Shown in pieces: positions 1 through 6,917 of a DNA stretch of 14,214 nt; position 1 is the stretch's first letter; each line of letters opens with the position of its first letter. The stretch is from Gordoniibacillus chartarius (lineage in GTDB: Bacteria; Bacillota; Bacilli; Paenibacillales; NBRC-103111), in NCBI RefSeq assembly GCF_042432825.1, contig NZ_JBHLWN010000104.1, positions 1 through 14,214 on the forward strand. Direction: 5' to 3'. Both the position numbers and the translations under genes were made by a program. Below the pieces are notes generated by a model, which was given only the letters and a program-made list of their open reading frames with translations, had not been told where the DNA came from and did not search any database.

Positions 1-22
1 ATACAGGAGGCGCTTTTTCTTT
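1..22 (+). terminator. Possible 3' half of a terminator cut by the window edge
   Basis: The first bases read as a GC-rich arm (ACAGGAGGCGC) followed directly by a T-rich tract (TTTTTCTTTT). This is the shape of the descending arm and U-tract of a Rho-independent terminator. The ascending arm would lie left of the window, so the stem cannot be confirmed. If correct, a plus-strand gene ends just upstream, convergent with the minus-strand RNAs. Confidence 0.3.
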
Positions 23-70
23 TCAAACCGCAAATTAATTCATTACAGGAATAGCTCCTTTATTACTTAA

Positions 71-168
71 CGAAGCGAGGAAAAGTTTGAAAAGGTCGTT
101 AGTGCCTGACAGGCATTGTTCACATTTAACTTTTTAATAGAAGGAACCCTTTCAGGCGCCTCGCTTCG
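71..168 (-). ncRNA. Y RNA-like structured RNA 2 (YrlB-like, no tRNA module)
   Basis: A 98-nt minus-strand RNA candidate downstream of and paralogous to RNA 1. Seen directly: a perfect 10-bp terminal stem (168-159 with 80-71, ending CGAGG/CCTCG). Next is an internal loop (CGCCT on the 5' side, 8 nt on the 3' side). A second 8-bp stem follows (153-146 with 96-89, GAAAGGGT/ACCTTTTC) with one G-U pair. The inner module is a GC hairpin at 117-101 (ATGCCTG/CAGGCA core, 3-nt loop), optionally enclosed by GTTA/TAAC. The 5' stretch from CGAGG through CTTC matches RNA 1 at all but three positions, and differences inside stems are compensated. Bacterial Y RNAs are known to pair a conserved Ro-binding stem with variable modules, so I infer a second Y RNA. 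An alternative pairing AAAAGTT/AACTTTT (128-134 with 81-87) could compete. Only 16 nt separate it from RNA 1 with no terminator between, so one precursor is possible. Confidence 0.65.
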
Positions 169-184
169 CTATTCACTTATGGAG

Positions 185-325
185 GATCATCGAGGAAGAA
201 ATCATGAGGAAAGGTACAGACTGCTCTACCAGCTGAGCTATTCCGCCTTGAGGCGAAAGTTGGACTCGAACCAACGACAAGTCGGCGTCAGATGCGAAGT
301 AACCCTTCCATGCGCCTCGATGATC
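185..325 (-). ncRNA. yrlA: Y RNA-like structured RNA 1 with permuted tRNA-like module (YrlA-like)
   Basis: A 141-nt minus-strand RNA. Seen directly: an 11-bp outer stem (325-315 with 195-185, GATCATCGAGG/CCTCGATGATC). An internal loop follows, CGCAT against 12 nt. A second 8-bp stem (309-302 with 215-208) is GGAAGGGT/ACCTTTCC with one G-U. Inside it, read 5' to 3', are a T-arm (275-259, GTTGG-TTCGAGT-CCAAC) and a 7-bp acceptor-like stem (258-252 TTTCGCC with 247-241 GGCGGAA) closed by TCAA. A D-arm follows (238-223, GCTC-AGCTGGTA-GAGC). An anticodon-stem-like pairing AGTC/GACT (222-219 with 283-280) joins the module to the outer stems. The ends thus emerge where the anticodon would be. Known family: bacterial YrlA RNAs bind the Ro60 orthologue Rsr through the terminal stem, and carry a tRNA-mimicking module modified by tRNA enzymes. 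Assignment to that family is inference from architecture. Exact transcript ends are not visible. Confidence 0.75.
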
Positions 326-428
326 GTGTTCAGCCGCCGCGTGCCCGCTACGGCTCCTGTGGTTATTTTCGCTGATTTCGGGAAGAACGAACATGGCGGA
401 AGTATTACGACTACACATAAACTTTCCA

Positions 429-457
429 TTTCGCCCCAATCCCACCCCTGCTACAAT
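429..457 (+). promoter_or_regulatory. Extended -10 promoter for the WYL-WYL-macro operon
   Basis: TGCTACAAT at 449-457 is an extended -10 (TGn plus TACAAT). A weak -35-like TTTCGC lies at 429-434 with a 17-bp spacer. The predicted start of transcription is about 464, shortly before the first WYL gene. Transcription is divergent from the Y RNA-like genes on the other strand. Confidence 0.5.
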
Positions 458-492
458 GGAGGAAGAGTTTTCACCGGAACGGGGGATTGCGT

Positions 493-1803
493 GTGGCTAA
501 GGAAAGCTTTGATAAAGAAGTGCAGTTCCTGCGTATGCTCGTACTGACAAGCGGGGCGTTCGGCAGACAACAGTTTGCGGAGCGGTTGGGCATTTCCGTT
601 CACACCTTCGATAAAACGATCCGGCGGCTCAAAGAAGTCGTGAGCTCTATGCACCAGCATCTGCCGCAGGAGGAGCGCAAGGAGTTTGCCGAGACGATTC
701 GATTCAGCTACTACGACTCCTCCGATCCGCTGCTCTTATTTCTGTTTCGCGCCAAATCCGTCAAGGAATCGGAAAGCGAGCGGATCTCGCTGCTGCTGGG
801 TGCGATGAACGAGCAGGCTTTGACTGCGATGGAGCTGCTGGACATGATCTGCTGCAGTCTGCCTTCCGGGCTTCCTACGCCCGACGAGAAAACGATTCGC
901 TCAGACCTCAAATATTTGGAAGAGGTTGGCGTCATCAAGAAGGAGCCGGGGCCCCGTCCGTACCGGTATCGCCTTCAGGACGACTTGGTCCAGAGCTTAT
1001 CGGAGGACGAGCTGATCGATCTGTATGATTTTGTCGACGTGATGGCGAACACACAGGTACCTTCCGTGCAAGGCTATCTGCTGCGCGACGGACTTAAGAA
1101 GCATCTGCTGCGCAGCCAGGCCCGCCGGGATGCCATCGAACCTTTTCTATATAAGTATCATTACTACTCGCGAATTTTGGATGAGGCGCATCTGTTCACG
1201 CTGCTGCATGCCATCCGTCAGCGCCGTAAGGTCCGTTTTTTGTACTTCTCTCCGAAATCGGAAAAGAGCTACGCCTCCAAAAACACCAACCCTCTGTTCG
1301 AAAAGGAGCCGGAGGGCAGAGCCGAAACGACGCTGCCGCTCAAGATCGTCTACGATCATCAATATGGGCGATGGTATTTGCTTGCCTACGGCCGGGAGGG
1401 AATTCGCAAATACCGTACGGAAGGGCTCACTCAGATCGAAGAGGATGAAGCCGTGGACGATACTTGGTATGAGGAGAAGCAGCGCGAGCTTGCCGAGAAG
1501 CTGCGGCACAGCTGGCTCATCGATACCGGCCGGCCGGTGACGGTGAGGGCCCGATTTTACAATCCGGAGGGGCCTGAACCGAACTTCATTAAAGAGCGTG
1601 TACTGCTGCAAGGGCAATGGGGGCAGATTGTGCATGAGGACGAGCATTCGTTTATATATGAAATTAAGGTTAACGGGACGATTGAGATCAAGCCGTGGCT
1701 GCGCAGTTTCGGTTCCAGCTGCGAAATTCTGGAGCCCGTCAAGCTTCGCCGGGAAATGATTGCCGAATGGAAGGAGATTCGGTCCTACTATGAATCCGTT
1801 TGA
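493..1803 (+). CDS. WYL-domain transcriptional regulator (long, two-HTH form)
   Basis: A predicted DNA-binding regulator of 436 aa, cytoplasmic. An N-terminal helix-turn-helix lies around residues 22-50 (RQQFAERLGIS, then TIRRLKEVV). A second winged-helix-like segment is at about 130-162 (TIRSDLKYLEEVGVIKK). The WYL domain spans about 234-315 with the name-giving W294-Y295-L296 in GRWYLLAYG, and a C-terminal WCX-type extension spans about 348-415. WYL domains in general act as ligand-sensing or nucleic-acid-sensing modules; the ligand here is unknown. I prefer the GTG at 493, with GGGGG 7 bases before it. An in-frame TTG at 487 would add two residues but lacks a well-spaced ribosome site. The stop overlaps the next gene's ATG region, which implies translational coupling. 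Its position opposite the Y RNAs makes it a candidate regulator of that locus, by inference only. Confidence 0.9.
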   Translation: MAKESFDKEVQFLRMLVLTSGAFGRQQFAERLGISVHTFDKTIRRLKEVVSSMHQHLPQEERKEFAETIRFSYYDSSDPLLLFLFRAKSVKESESERISLLLGAMNEQALTAMELLDMICCSLPSGLPTPDEKTIRSDLKYLEEVGVIKKEPGPRPYRYRLQDDLVQSLSEDELIDLYDFVDVMANTQVPSVQGYLLRDGLKKHLLRSQARRDAIEPFLYKYHYYSRILDEAHLFTLLHAIRQRRKVRFLYFSPKSEKSYASKNTNPLFEKEPEGRAETTLPLKIVYDHQYGRWYLLAYGREGIRKYRTEGLTQIEEDEAVDDTWYEEKQRELAEKLRHSWLIDTGRPVTVRARFYNPEGPEPNFIKERVLLQGQWGQIVHEDEHSFIYEIKVNGTIEIKPWLRSFGSSCEILEPVKLRREMIAEWKEIRSYYESV

Positions 1804-2614
1804 GAAAATATTCAACCACCAGATCATCTCCCGGCTGGAGGACTCCGGTACGTTCATGGTCACTTCGCACGAACGGTCATGGCTGAAGACGATGCTGGAC
1901 CATCCCGCAGCGGCCGACGCCTTCACGGCGGAGACGCTGGACAAGCTGCGATCCCTGCTCGAACCTGACCCGGTGATGGACACCTCCAGCCACTTGATCG
2001 AGAAAGCCCGCATGCGGGAAAAGCAAGTCTACCACCCGCTCCTGCGTACGCTGCGCCGGCACATGATGAATAAGTCGGGCATCCGTCTCACCTACGAGGT
2101 GAAGGGCGGGCGTGTGAATCAAGACCATTCGGGCTTCCCGTACAAGCTGGAATACTCCATGGTCAAGAGAGAATGGTACCTGCTCTGGTATCACACCCGG
2201 CATGGCGCCTTCATGAGCACCCGGCTACGGAAAATCCATTCGATCGCGGCAGAACCTGTCGATCCGTCGGCGGCAGAGAGCATTTTGAAGAAGATCGGCA
2301 CCCTCCTGGATTCGCGGAATACTGAAGTGGTCATTGAAGTTGTCCCTGGCTATAACGGAGAGCTGTCCCGTATTCTGTACGCCTTCTCCTGCTTCGAGAA
2401 ACATGTAGCCTACGATGACGAGCACGATACGTATCGAATCCGCGTCTGTCTGCTTGAGGACGAATTTGAGTATTTGCTGTCCAAGCTTCGTTTTCTCGGG
2501 AAACGGGTTCGGGTGGCGGAGGGCGACTATTTACAGAAGCGGATGCTGGAATCGTCGACAAAGGCTTTGGAGCGTTACGGGGTTATGACGAGAGATGAGG
2601 AATTGACTTCGTGA
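1790..2614 (+). CDS. WYL-domain protein (short partner, no clear HTH)
   Basis: A 274-aa second WYL protein. The WYL domain is at about residues 85-155, with W129-Y130-L131 in REWYLLWY. A WCX-like C-terminal part spans about 178-243 (VVIEVVPGYNGEL and later LSKLRFLGKRVRVAEG). The first 80 residues are helical and show no convincing DNA-binding helix-turn-helix, unlike the upstream partner. The two may therefore work as a pair, with DNA binding supplied by the longer protein (inference). The ATG at 1790 lies inside the last codons of the first WYL gene and is preceded by AAGGAG at 1771-1776. A TTG at 1760 in frame is possible but less likely. Adjacent long-plus-short WYL gene pairs are, from general knowledge, recurrent in Bacillales. 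What they sense is unknown. Confidence 0.88.
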   Translation: MNPFEKIFNHQIISRLEDSGTFMVTSHERSWLKTMLDHPAAADAFTAETLDKLRSLLEPDPVMDTSSHLIEKARMREKQVYHPLLRTLRRHMMNKSGIRLTYEVKGGRVNQDHSGFPYKLEYSMVKREWYLLWYHTRHGAFMSTRLRKIHSIAAEPVDPSAAESILKKIGTLLDSRNTEVVIEVVPGYNGELSRILYAFSCFEKHVAYDDEHDTYRIRVCLLEDEFEYLLSKLRFLGKRVRVAEGDYLQKRMLESSTKALERYGVMTRDEELTS

Positions 2615-2625
2615 GGAGGAGCAGC

Positions 2626-3183
2626 ATGGAGCACAGCGTACAAATCAATCAAACGACCATTTCCTTGCTCAAAGGTGACATTACCAAAATAAAGGCTGAC
2701 GCGATCGTGAATGCCGCGAACACAAGCTTGCTTGGCGGCGGCGGCGTCGATGGCGCGATTCATAAAGCTGGCGGCAAAAGCATTCTCGAAGAATGCATGA
2801 AAATCCGTGAACGGCAAGGAGGCTGCGCTGTCGGCGAAGCCGTCACGACAACGGCGGGCAATCTGCCTGCCTCCTATGTCATTCATACCGTAGGCCCTGT
2901 ATGGAACGGCGGAACCAACAACGAAATGGAGAAGCTCAGAAGCTGCTACATGAATTGTCTGCGTCTTGCCGCGGAACATAACGTCAAGAGCATCGCTTTT
3001 CCGAATATCAGCACAGGGATATATCGGTTTCCCAAGCAGCTGGCGGCTGATATTGCGCTTAAGGCTGTGGCAGACAGCTTGAATAGAGCAAGTACTGAGC
3101 AGGAACCCCTCGAGCACATTACCTTTGTCTGCTTCGATGATGAGAATTTTGATATTTATCGCAGCAAGATGACAGGGTTATGA
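2626..3183 (+). CDS. Macro-domain ADP-ribose / O-acetyl-ADP-ribose hydrolase (YmdB/MacroD type)
   Basis: A 185-aa single macro domain, the full usual length. Visible motifs are KGDIT (16-20) and NAAN (29-32), whose last Asn is the catalytic-type residue of MacroD/YmdB. GGGGVDGAIH (37-46) carries the conserved Asp42, and STGIYRFP (129-136) forms the phosphate loop. This family removes O-acetyl from O-acetyl-ADP-ribose or mono-ADP-ribose from proteins and nucleic-acid ends; some members process ADP-ribose 1''-phosphate. The ATG at 2626 follows GAGGAGGA with good spacing. A GTG at 2611 would overlap the WYL stop but has no better signal. It is the last gene of the WYL-WYL-macro operon, starting 11 bases after the previous stop. 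With Y RNAs upstream and a kptA remnant nearby, a role clearing ADP-ribose products of RNA end repair is possible. General ADP-ribose turnover is equally compatible. Confidence 0.93.
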   Translation: MEHSVQINQTTISLLKGDITKIKADAIVNAANTSLLGGGGVDGAIHKAGGKSILEECMKIRERQGGCAVGEAVTTTAGNLPASYVIHTVGPVWNGGTNNEMEKLRSCYMNCLRLAAEHNVKSIAFPNISTGIYRFPKQLAADIALKAVADSLNRASTEQEPLEHITFVCFDDENFDIYRSKMTGL

Positions 3184-3240
3184 ATTTGCTACCGAAACCC
3201 CTCCTTTTTTCCGACTCCGCCTGGATAACCGAAACCATAA

Positions 3241-3279
3241 ATAAAATAACGGAGCCGCGGGATCGCGTTGCTCCGTTAT
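3241..3279 (-). terminator. Rho-independent terminator of the SLH surface-protein gene
   Basis: A 10-bp perfect stem (3246-3255 with 3270-3279, ATAACGGAGC/GCTCCGTTAT) has an inner CGCG/CGCG extension. On the minus strand it is followed by TTTTATTTAT. It lies directly after the stop of the minus-strand SLH gene. The plus strand has no T-tract after the stem, so it serves the minus strand. Confidence 0.85.
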
Positions 3280-3294
3280 CCGTGTTCCATGCAA

Positions 3295-6200
3295 TTAATT
3301 CAAACTGTTCAATGCCTCTTTGATCGCCGGACTCAGACTATACGTGTTAATGATCGTCTGGATGGATTCGGCGCGTGTTGCGCCCCCATTCGGGTCGAAG
3401 GTTTGGGCGGTCTTGCCGGTGAATATCCCAAGAGCAGTTGCCTTCTTGATTGCTTCTGCACCGAAGGCCTGTCCCAGATCGGTAAATGGTACGTTGGATG
3501 TATCCCGGTTAAGGATGTACGCATTCAATACCCGAGTAATCATGAGCGCCATCTCTTGACGGGTGATCGTTTGTTCAGGTCGAATAGTACCATCCTCATA
3601 TCCGGTCAGTACGCCTACCGCTACGAGCTTCTTGAGGTTATTTGTAGACCAATGGTCGTTAATGTCATTGAATTCGGCAAATTGCTCTTCATTCAGAGTT
3701 ACTTGCCTTGATGCCATATCCACAAAAGCCCGGTCAATCATGGCTGCAAACTCGGCGCGCGTGATCTGGTCATCAGGCTCGAAGCCACCTTCGGGATAAC
3801 CGTTAAGAACGCCAAGCTTGGTCAATTTCTCGACGGAAGGAAGGGACCAATGCTGATTCACATCATCATATTGGATCGGAGATTCCTTCACACCGCTTCG
3901 GAGTATTTCCGCAGTCCTGGACTCTACACCCGTGATTACATTGCTGTCCGCGTTAACGACCCGGCTTCTAAAAATATCGTTAGGGTTCTGATACTCCTCC
4001 GATCCTTGCGGCGCGGCCGGCGTTATAGAGACGGGCGGCTGTTCAGACGTAACAGGTGCAGCCGGTGTTGCCGGTACTGTAGGAGTTACCGGTGAAGGTG
4101 TATCATCTTCCCCCGAATCATCATCCGAGCCGCCGCCTGAGCTGTCGCCAGGATTGCCAGGCTGCTCCGGCTGATTATCTGTAACCGTTTGATCGAGCGG
4201 CGCCGATGTGCTGGCGTTGTACTGGCTGTCTCCACTGTAATCGACAGTAATGATGTTTGATCCAGCAGGCAGCTGATTGGTTTGATATGTCGCCGTACCT
4301 ACGGTTAAATCTGCTGTCCCCATGACAATGCCGCCATTCTTAAATGTCACACTGCCGGTTGGAGTGCCGGAGGTTCCGGAAACAACTGCCGTAAACCATA
4401 CGTTTTCACCTAATGTGGACGGGTTCCGATTACTTGCCACATGAGTGGTTGCGGATGCTTTCGGCATTGATGAAATATCAGTAACCGTCTGGGTTAGCGG
4501 CGAGGATGTACTTGTACTAAATGTACCGTCTCCGCTATATAAAGCTGTGATCGGATGGGTTCCCAGGCTGAAGTCTTTCGTCGAGTATGTAGCTTTGCCT
4601 ACCGTCAACGGAGCAGTAGCTAGTACGGCATCTCCATCCTTAAAGGTTACTGTACCTGTAGGCGTTCCCGGAACTAACGGGTTGGAGGCATTCGATACCG
4701 TCGCCGTCAATGTCACCTGCTGCCCCTCGACAGACGGGTTTAAGCTGCTTGCTACTGCGGTCGTTGTTGCAGCTTTGCTTACAACCGTTACTTTAGCCAC
4801 TCTAGACGGACTTGTCGCTGTCGTTATCCCTGTTTTCGAAGGATCATAATGTGTAATGAGAACAAAGTAATATTTTGCACCCAGCTCGGACGTGTCGACC
4901 GCCAGCGAGCTTCCCGTTTGTCCTGCAAGAAGGGTATCCGCTTCTGTCCGGTTCTGGTCCGAGGCTTGGTACCATTCATAGCTGAGCGTACCGCTGCCGG
5001 TTGCAACTACGCTCAGAGTTACCGGATCATTAACGCTAACGGTGCGGTCGGCCGGCTGCGTCGTAATGAGAGCCGGGGCGACGTGCGTCGGCTCCTCCCA
5101 TTTGGCGTATAACTTAACATGGCGTGGCCCCATCGTAAAGCTGTCCCCCGCTTGATACGTTGTGCCTGTTCCATCGGCCTTCGTATTCCATCCGGCGAAT
5201 ATGTAATTGTTGCGCTTCAAGTCACCGGAATTGCCTAGTACGGTAACGGAGCTGCCATCCGGATACGTATTGCTATCCGTTGGAGGCTGACCGATCGTGC
5301 GATTGTTCCCGTCATAGATGACATTGTATTGGCGAACGTATGGACGGAGTCTCGGGTAATCTTGACCCTCTTTAATGATCCATATGTTGTTAAAATCCCA
5401 ATTCACAAAAGTACTGGCCGTTCTCATTTCCTCCGTCGTTTTTGGCGTGCCCTTTCCTGTGCTCCCCATCCCGGAAGTTTCCGTATCAAAGTAGCTGCTC
5501 GTAACCGTTACGCCGCTATCCGAAAAGCCATAATTGCTGCTGCCCGGTCCTTCGACCTTGCCAGCTGAATAGGCGTTTACAATGGACCCGCCGCTGCCCC
5601 CAATAAACCCGCCCATGAAAGTGCTTGTTGCCGTACCTTCATAGATGACATTGCCGGTAGCATAACTATTGTCGATTGTGGATGTGCCTTGTCTGCCTAT
5701 GAATCCTCCGGCAATGATATAATCGTGATTGCTGACGTAAATATTGCCTGTGGCATAACTTTTCGACACATTGCCAAGGCCGTTATGGCCTATCAATCCT
5801 CCTGGGATCAGTCCTCCAGTATTATTCCTGTTTGCAATAACGTCCCCCGTTGCGTAAGCGTACTCAACTGGGCCTGCAGTATTTTCCCCGATCAGACCGC
5901 CTATACTTCCCCCGCCTGTCACGTTACCCGTGGCGTAACTGTCATGGACACCTTTCGTACCGTCCAGCCACCCGATCAGACCTCCGATATTGGTACTGCC
6001 TTCTACGTTGCCGCTTGCGGAGCTGGCGTCGACGGCAGTAAAGCTGCTAAACCGCCCGATCAACCCGCCTATATGCAATTGTCCGGTTACGGTTACATTG
6101 GCGGAACTGCTGTTAATGGCGGCATTTCTCTCCAAGAATCCGACCAGACCGCCCACCTGATCTTCGCCGTTCACGGTGCCGCTCGCGTGGACATTTTCGA

Positions 6201-6324
6201 TCAGGCCTTTATCCGTATGACCTATCAAGCTGCCCGTATTATCCTTTCCGACGACTTTAACATCTGTCAAATTTGAGATTGCGAATATAACCGTCTGTGC
6301 TGACAAACCCGAAAAATCCTGCAT
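3295..6324 (-). CDS. SLH-anchored adhesin-like surface protein, main reading frame (5' end frameshifted)
   Basis: A 1009-aa frame that lacks its own secretion signal. Counted from the first ATG, about 20-275 are GLUG-type repeats (recurring GGLIG and YATGNV). An InlB/Listeria-Bacteroides-type repeat lies at about 333-410 (GWNTKADGTG, VKLYAKW). An Ig-like domain is at about 415-515, and two similar Ig-like domains (TPTGTVTFKDG, TPTGSVTFKNG) are at about 518-615 and 622-716. A Gly/Ser/Asp/Pro-rich linker spans about 717-815. Three SLH domains follow at about 820-865, 886-932 and 946-995, with ITRAEFA and ITRQEMA motifs. SLH domains bind pyruvylated secondary cell-wall polymer, so the protein should sit on the cell surface facing outward with its repeats. 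GLUG and Ig-like domains suggest adhesion or biofilm roles (inference). The real gene begins upstream at 6658 in another frame; the start at 6324 is an artefact of the frameshift near 6270. Confidence 0.85.
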   Translation of the reverse strand: MQDFSGLSAQTVIFAISNLTDVKVVGKDNTGSLIGHTDKGLIENVHASGTVNGEDQVGGLVGFLERNAAINSSSANVTVTGQLHIGGLIGRFSSFTAVDASSASGNVEGSTNIGGLIGWLDGTKGVHDSYATGNVTGGGSIGGLIGENTAGPVEYAYATGDVIANRNNTGGLIPGGLIGHNGLGNVSKSYATGNIYVSNHDYIIAGGFIGRQGTSTIDNSYATGNVIYEGTATSTFMGGFIGGSGGSIVNAYSAGKVEGPGSSNYGFSDSGVTVTSSYFDTETSGMGSTGKGTPKTTEEMRTASTFVNWDFNNIWIIKEGQDYPRLRPYVRQYNVIYDGNNRTIGQPPTDSNTYPDGSSVTVLGNSGDLKRNNYIFAGWNTKADGTGTTYQAGDSFTMGPRHVKLYAKWEEPTHVAPALITTQPADRTVSVNDPVTLSVVATGSGTLSYEWYQASDQNRTEADTLLAGQTGSSLAVDTSELGAKYYFVLITHYDPSKTGITTATSPSRVAKVTVVSKAATTTAVASSLNPSVEGQQVTLTATVSNASNPLVPGTPTGTVTFKDGDAVLATAPLTVGKATYSTKDFSLGTHPITALYSGDGTFSTSTSSPLTQTVTDISSMPKASATTHVASNRNPSTLGENVWFTAVVSGTSGTPTGSVTFKNGGIVMGTADLTVGTATYQTNQLPAGSNIITVDYSGDSQYNASTSAPLDQTVTDNQPEQPGNPGDSSGGGSDDDSGEDDTPSPVTPTVPATPAAPVTSEQPPVSITPAAPQGSEEYQNPNDIFRSRVVNADSNVITGVESRTAEILRSGVKESPIQYDDVNQHWSLPSVEKLTKLGVLNGYPEGGFEPDDQITRAEFAAMIDRAFVDMASRQVTLNEEQFAEFNDINDHWSTNNLKKLVAVGVLTGYEDGTIRPEQTITRQEMALMITRVLNAYILNRDTSNVPFTDLGQAFGAEAIKKATALGIFTGKTAQTFDPNGGATRAESIQTIINTYSLSPAIKEALNSLN

Positions 6325-6658
6325 CGTTGTATTGCGGACGGCTTATGGTTAAGCCGGAGATCGTATGACCATCCCCATCGAAGCCGCCTTTGAAAGGATA
6401 ATCGAAACTGCCGATCGGCGTCCAAATATCGTACTTGATATCAATGTCTTTCCCTAGTTTATAGTAACCGTATAAATTACTTTTGATATTCTTGAGGTCA
6501 TTTGCTGTCGTGATAATGAACGGCTCCGCTTCCGTACCCTTTCCACCGGAATAGGCGTATGCTTTGCCTGGAAACGCGGAAAGAGATGACAGCATGACGC
6601 TTGCGATAAGTAATAACGCAGTTAATATGGGCATAATCGTTTTCGATATTTTGTTCAC
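6257..6658 (-). CDS. N-terminal part of the SLH surface protein (signal peptide and first GLUG unit)
   Basis: A 133-aa frame that supplies the missing start of the downstream SLH protein. It has a GTG start preceded by AGAGGAG 10 bases upstream. The signal peptide is canonical: a KISK n-region, a hydrophobic core at residues 8-27, and likely AYA cleavage near residue 35. It then runs into a domain containing FDGDGHTISGL and AGFFGFVS, typical of the segment that precedes GLUG repeats. The frame stops at 6257 after NLKFDRC, while the overlapping frame reads NLTDVKVVGKDNTGSLIGH, the expected continuation. One extra base in the A/T run at 6269-6274 explains the break. It could be a sequencing error, a pseudogene mutation or a phase-variable tract. 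Without it the protein would be about 1120 aa. Confidence 0.8.
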   Translation of the reverse strand: MNKISKTIMPILTALLLIASVMLSSLSAFPGKAYAYSGGKGTEAEPFIITTANDLKNIKSNLYGYYKLGKDIDIKYDIWTPIGSFDYPFKGGFDGDGHTISGLTISRPQYNDAGFFGFVSTDGYIRNLKFDRC

Positions 6659-6725
6659 TTATGTAGCGCTCCTCTAGTGTTGTGTGAATCAGTAATACCA
6701 AACAATGCTGCTGTCCGCCCCTCCA

Positions 6726-6757
6726 TTCGACATATGTTTACTTTATTCGACATTATA
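6726..6757 (-). promoter_or_regulatory. -10 element with two Spo0A boxes upstream of the SLH surface-protein gene
   Basis: On the minus strand a perfect TATAAT (6757-6752) is followed by two perfect 0A boxes. They read TTCGACA on the plus strand at 6726-6732 and 6746-6752, spaced exactly 20 bp apart (two helical turns). The first box met by polymerase overlaps the end of the -10 and the predicted start; the second is in the early transcript. The known Spo0A consensus is TTCGACA/TGTCGAA. Boxes placed downstream of the -10 usually repress, as at abrB. No good -35 is visible at 17 bp. Confidence 0.6.
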
Positions 6758-6846
6758 GTATCATGCTTTTGGGTCTTGTGACCATCCTTTATTGATCAGC
6801 TTGTTGCATTGCTCACCGCTCCAAATACGGCAGAAATCTATTGAAT

Positions 6847-6879
6847 GAAAAAGAGCCGTGCAATCATCTTGCACAGCTC
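6847..6879 (-). terminator. Rho-independent terminator of tatD
   Basis: An 11-bp stem (6853-6863 with 6869-6879, GAGCTGTGCAA/TTGCACGGCTC on the minus strand, one G-U pair) has a 5-nt loop. It is followed on the minus strand by CTTTTTC. It lies about 40 bases past the tatD stop. Confidence 0.88.
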
Positions 6880-6917
6880 CTTACTTTACGCGATTCTGAT
6901 AATAGACACATCTGGAT

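Noticed and set aside
215..285. A genuine circularly permuted tRNA gene
   Set aside because: The T-arm, acceptor and D-arm are right, but there is no anticodon loop with U33. The ends are closed by long outer stems that also occur, with covariation, in a neighbouring RNA lacking the tRNA module. A Y RNA explains both.
185..325. Two-piece (permuted) tmRNA
   Set aside because: tmRNA has an alanine-type acceptor stem with a G-U pair and no normal D-stem. Here the acceptor is not of that type, the D-stem is complete, and no tag reading frame is present.
321..346. Sigma-54-like promoter for RNA 1 (GGGCAC ... GC on the minus strand)
   Set aside because: The GG and GC elements are separated by 9 rather than the strictly required 10 bases and the -12 half is poor, although the predicted start would fit. 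No clear sigma-A promoter was found either.
3170..3212. Terminator of the macro-domain gene
   Set aside because: Only a weak 5-bp GGGTT/AACCC pairing with a long loop precedes the T-run near 3205, and it spans the stop codon. Not convincing enough to annotate.
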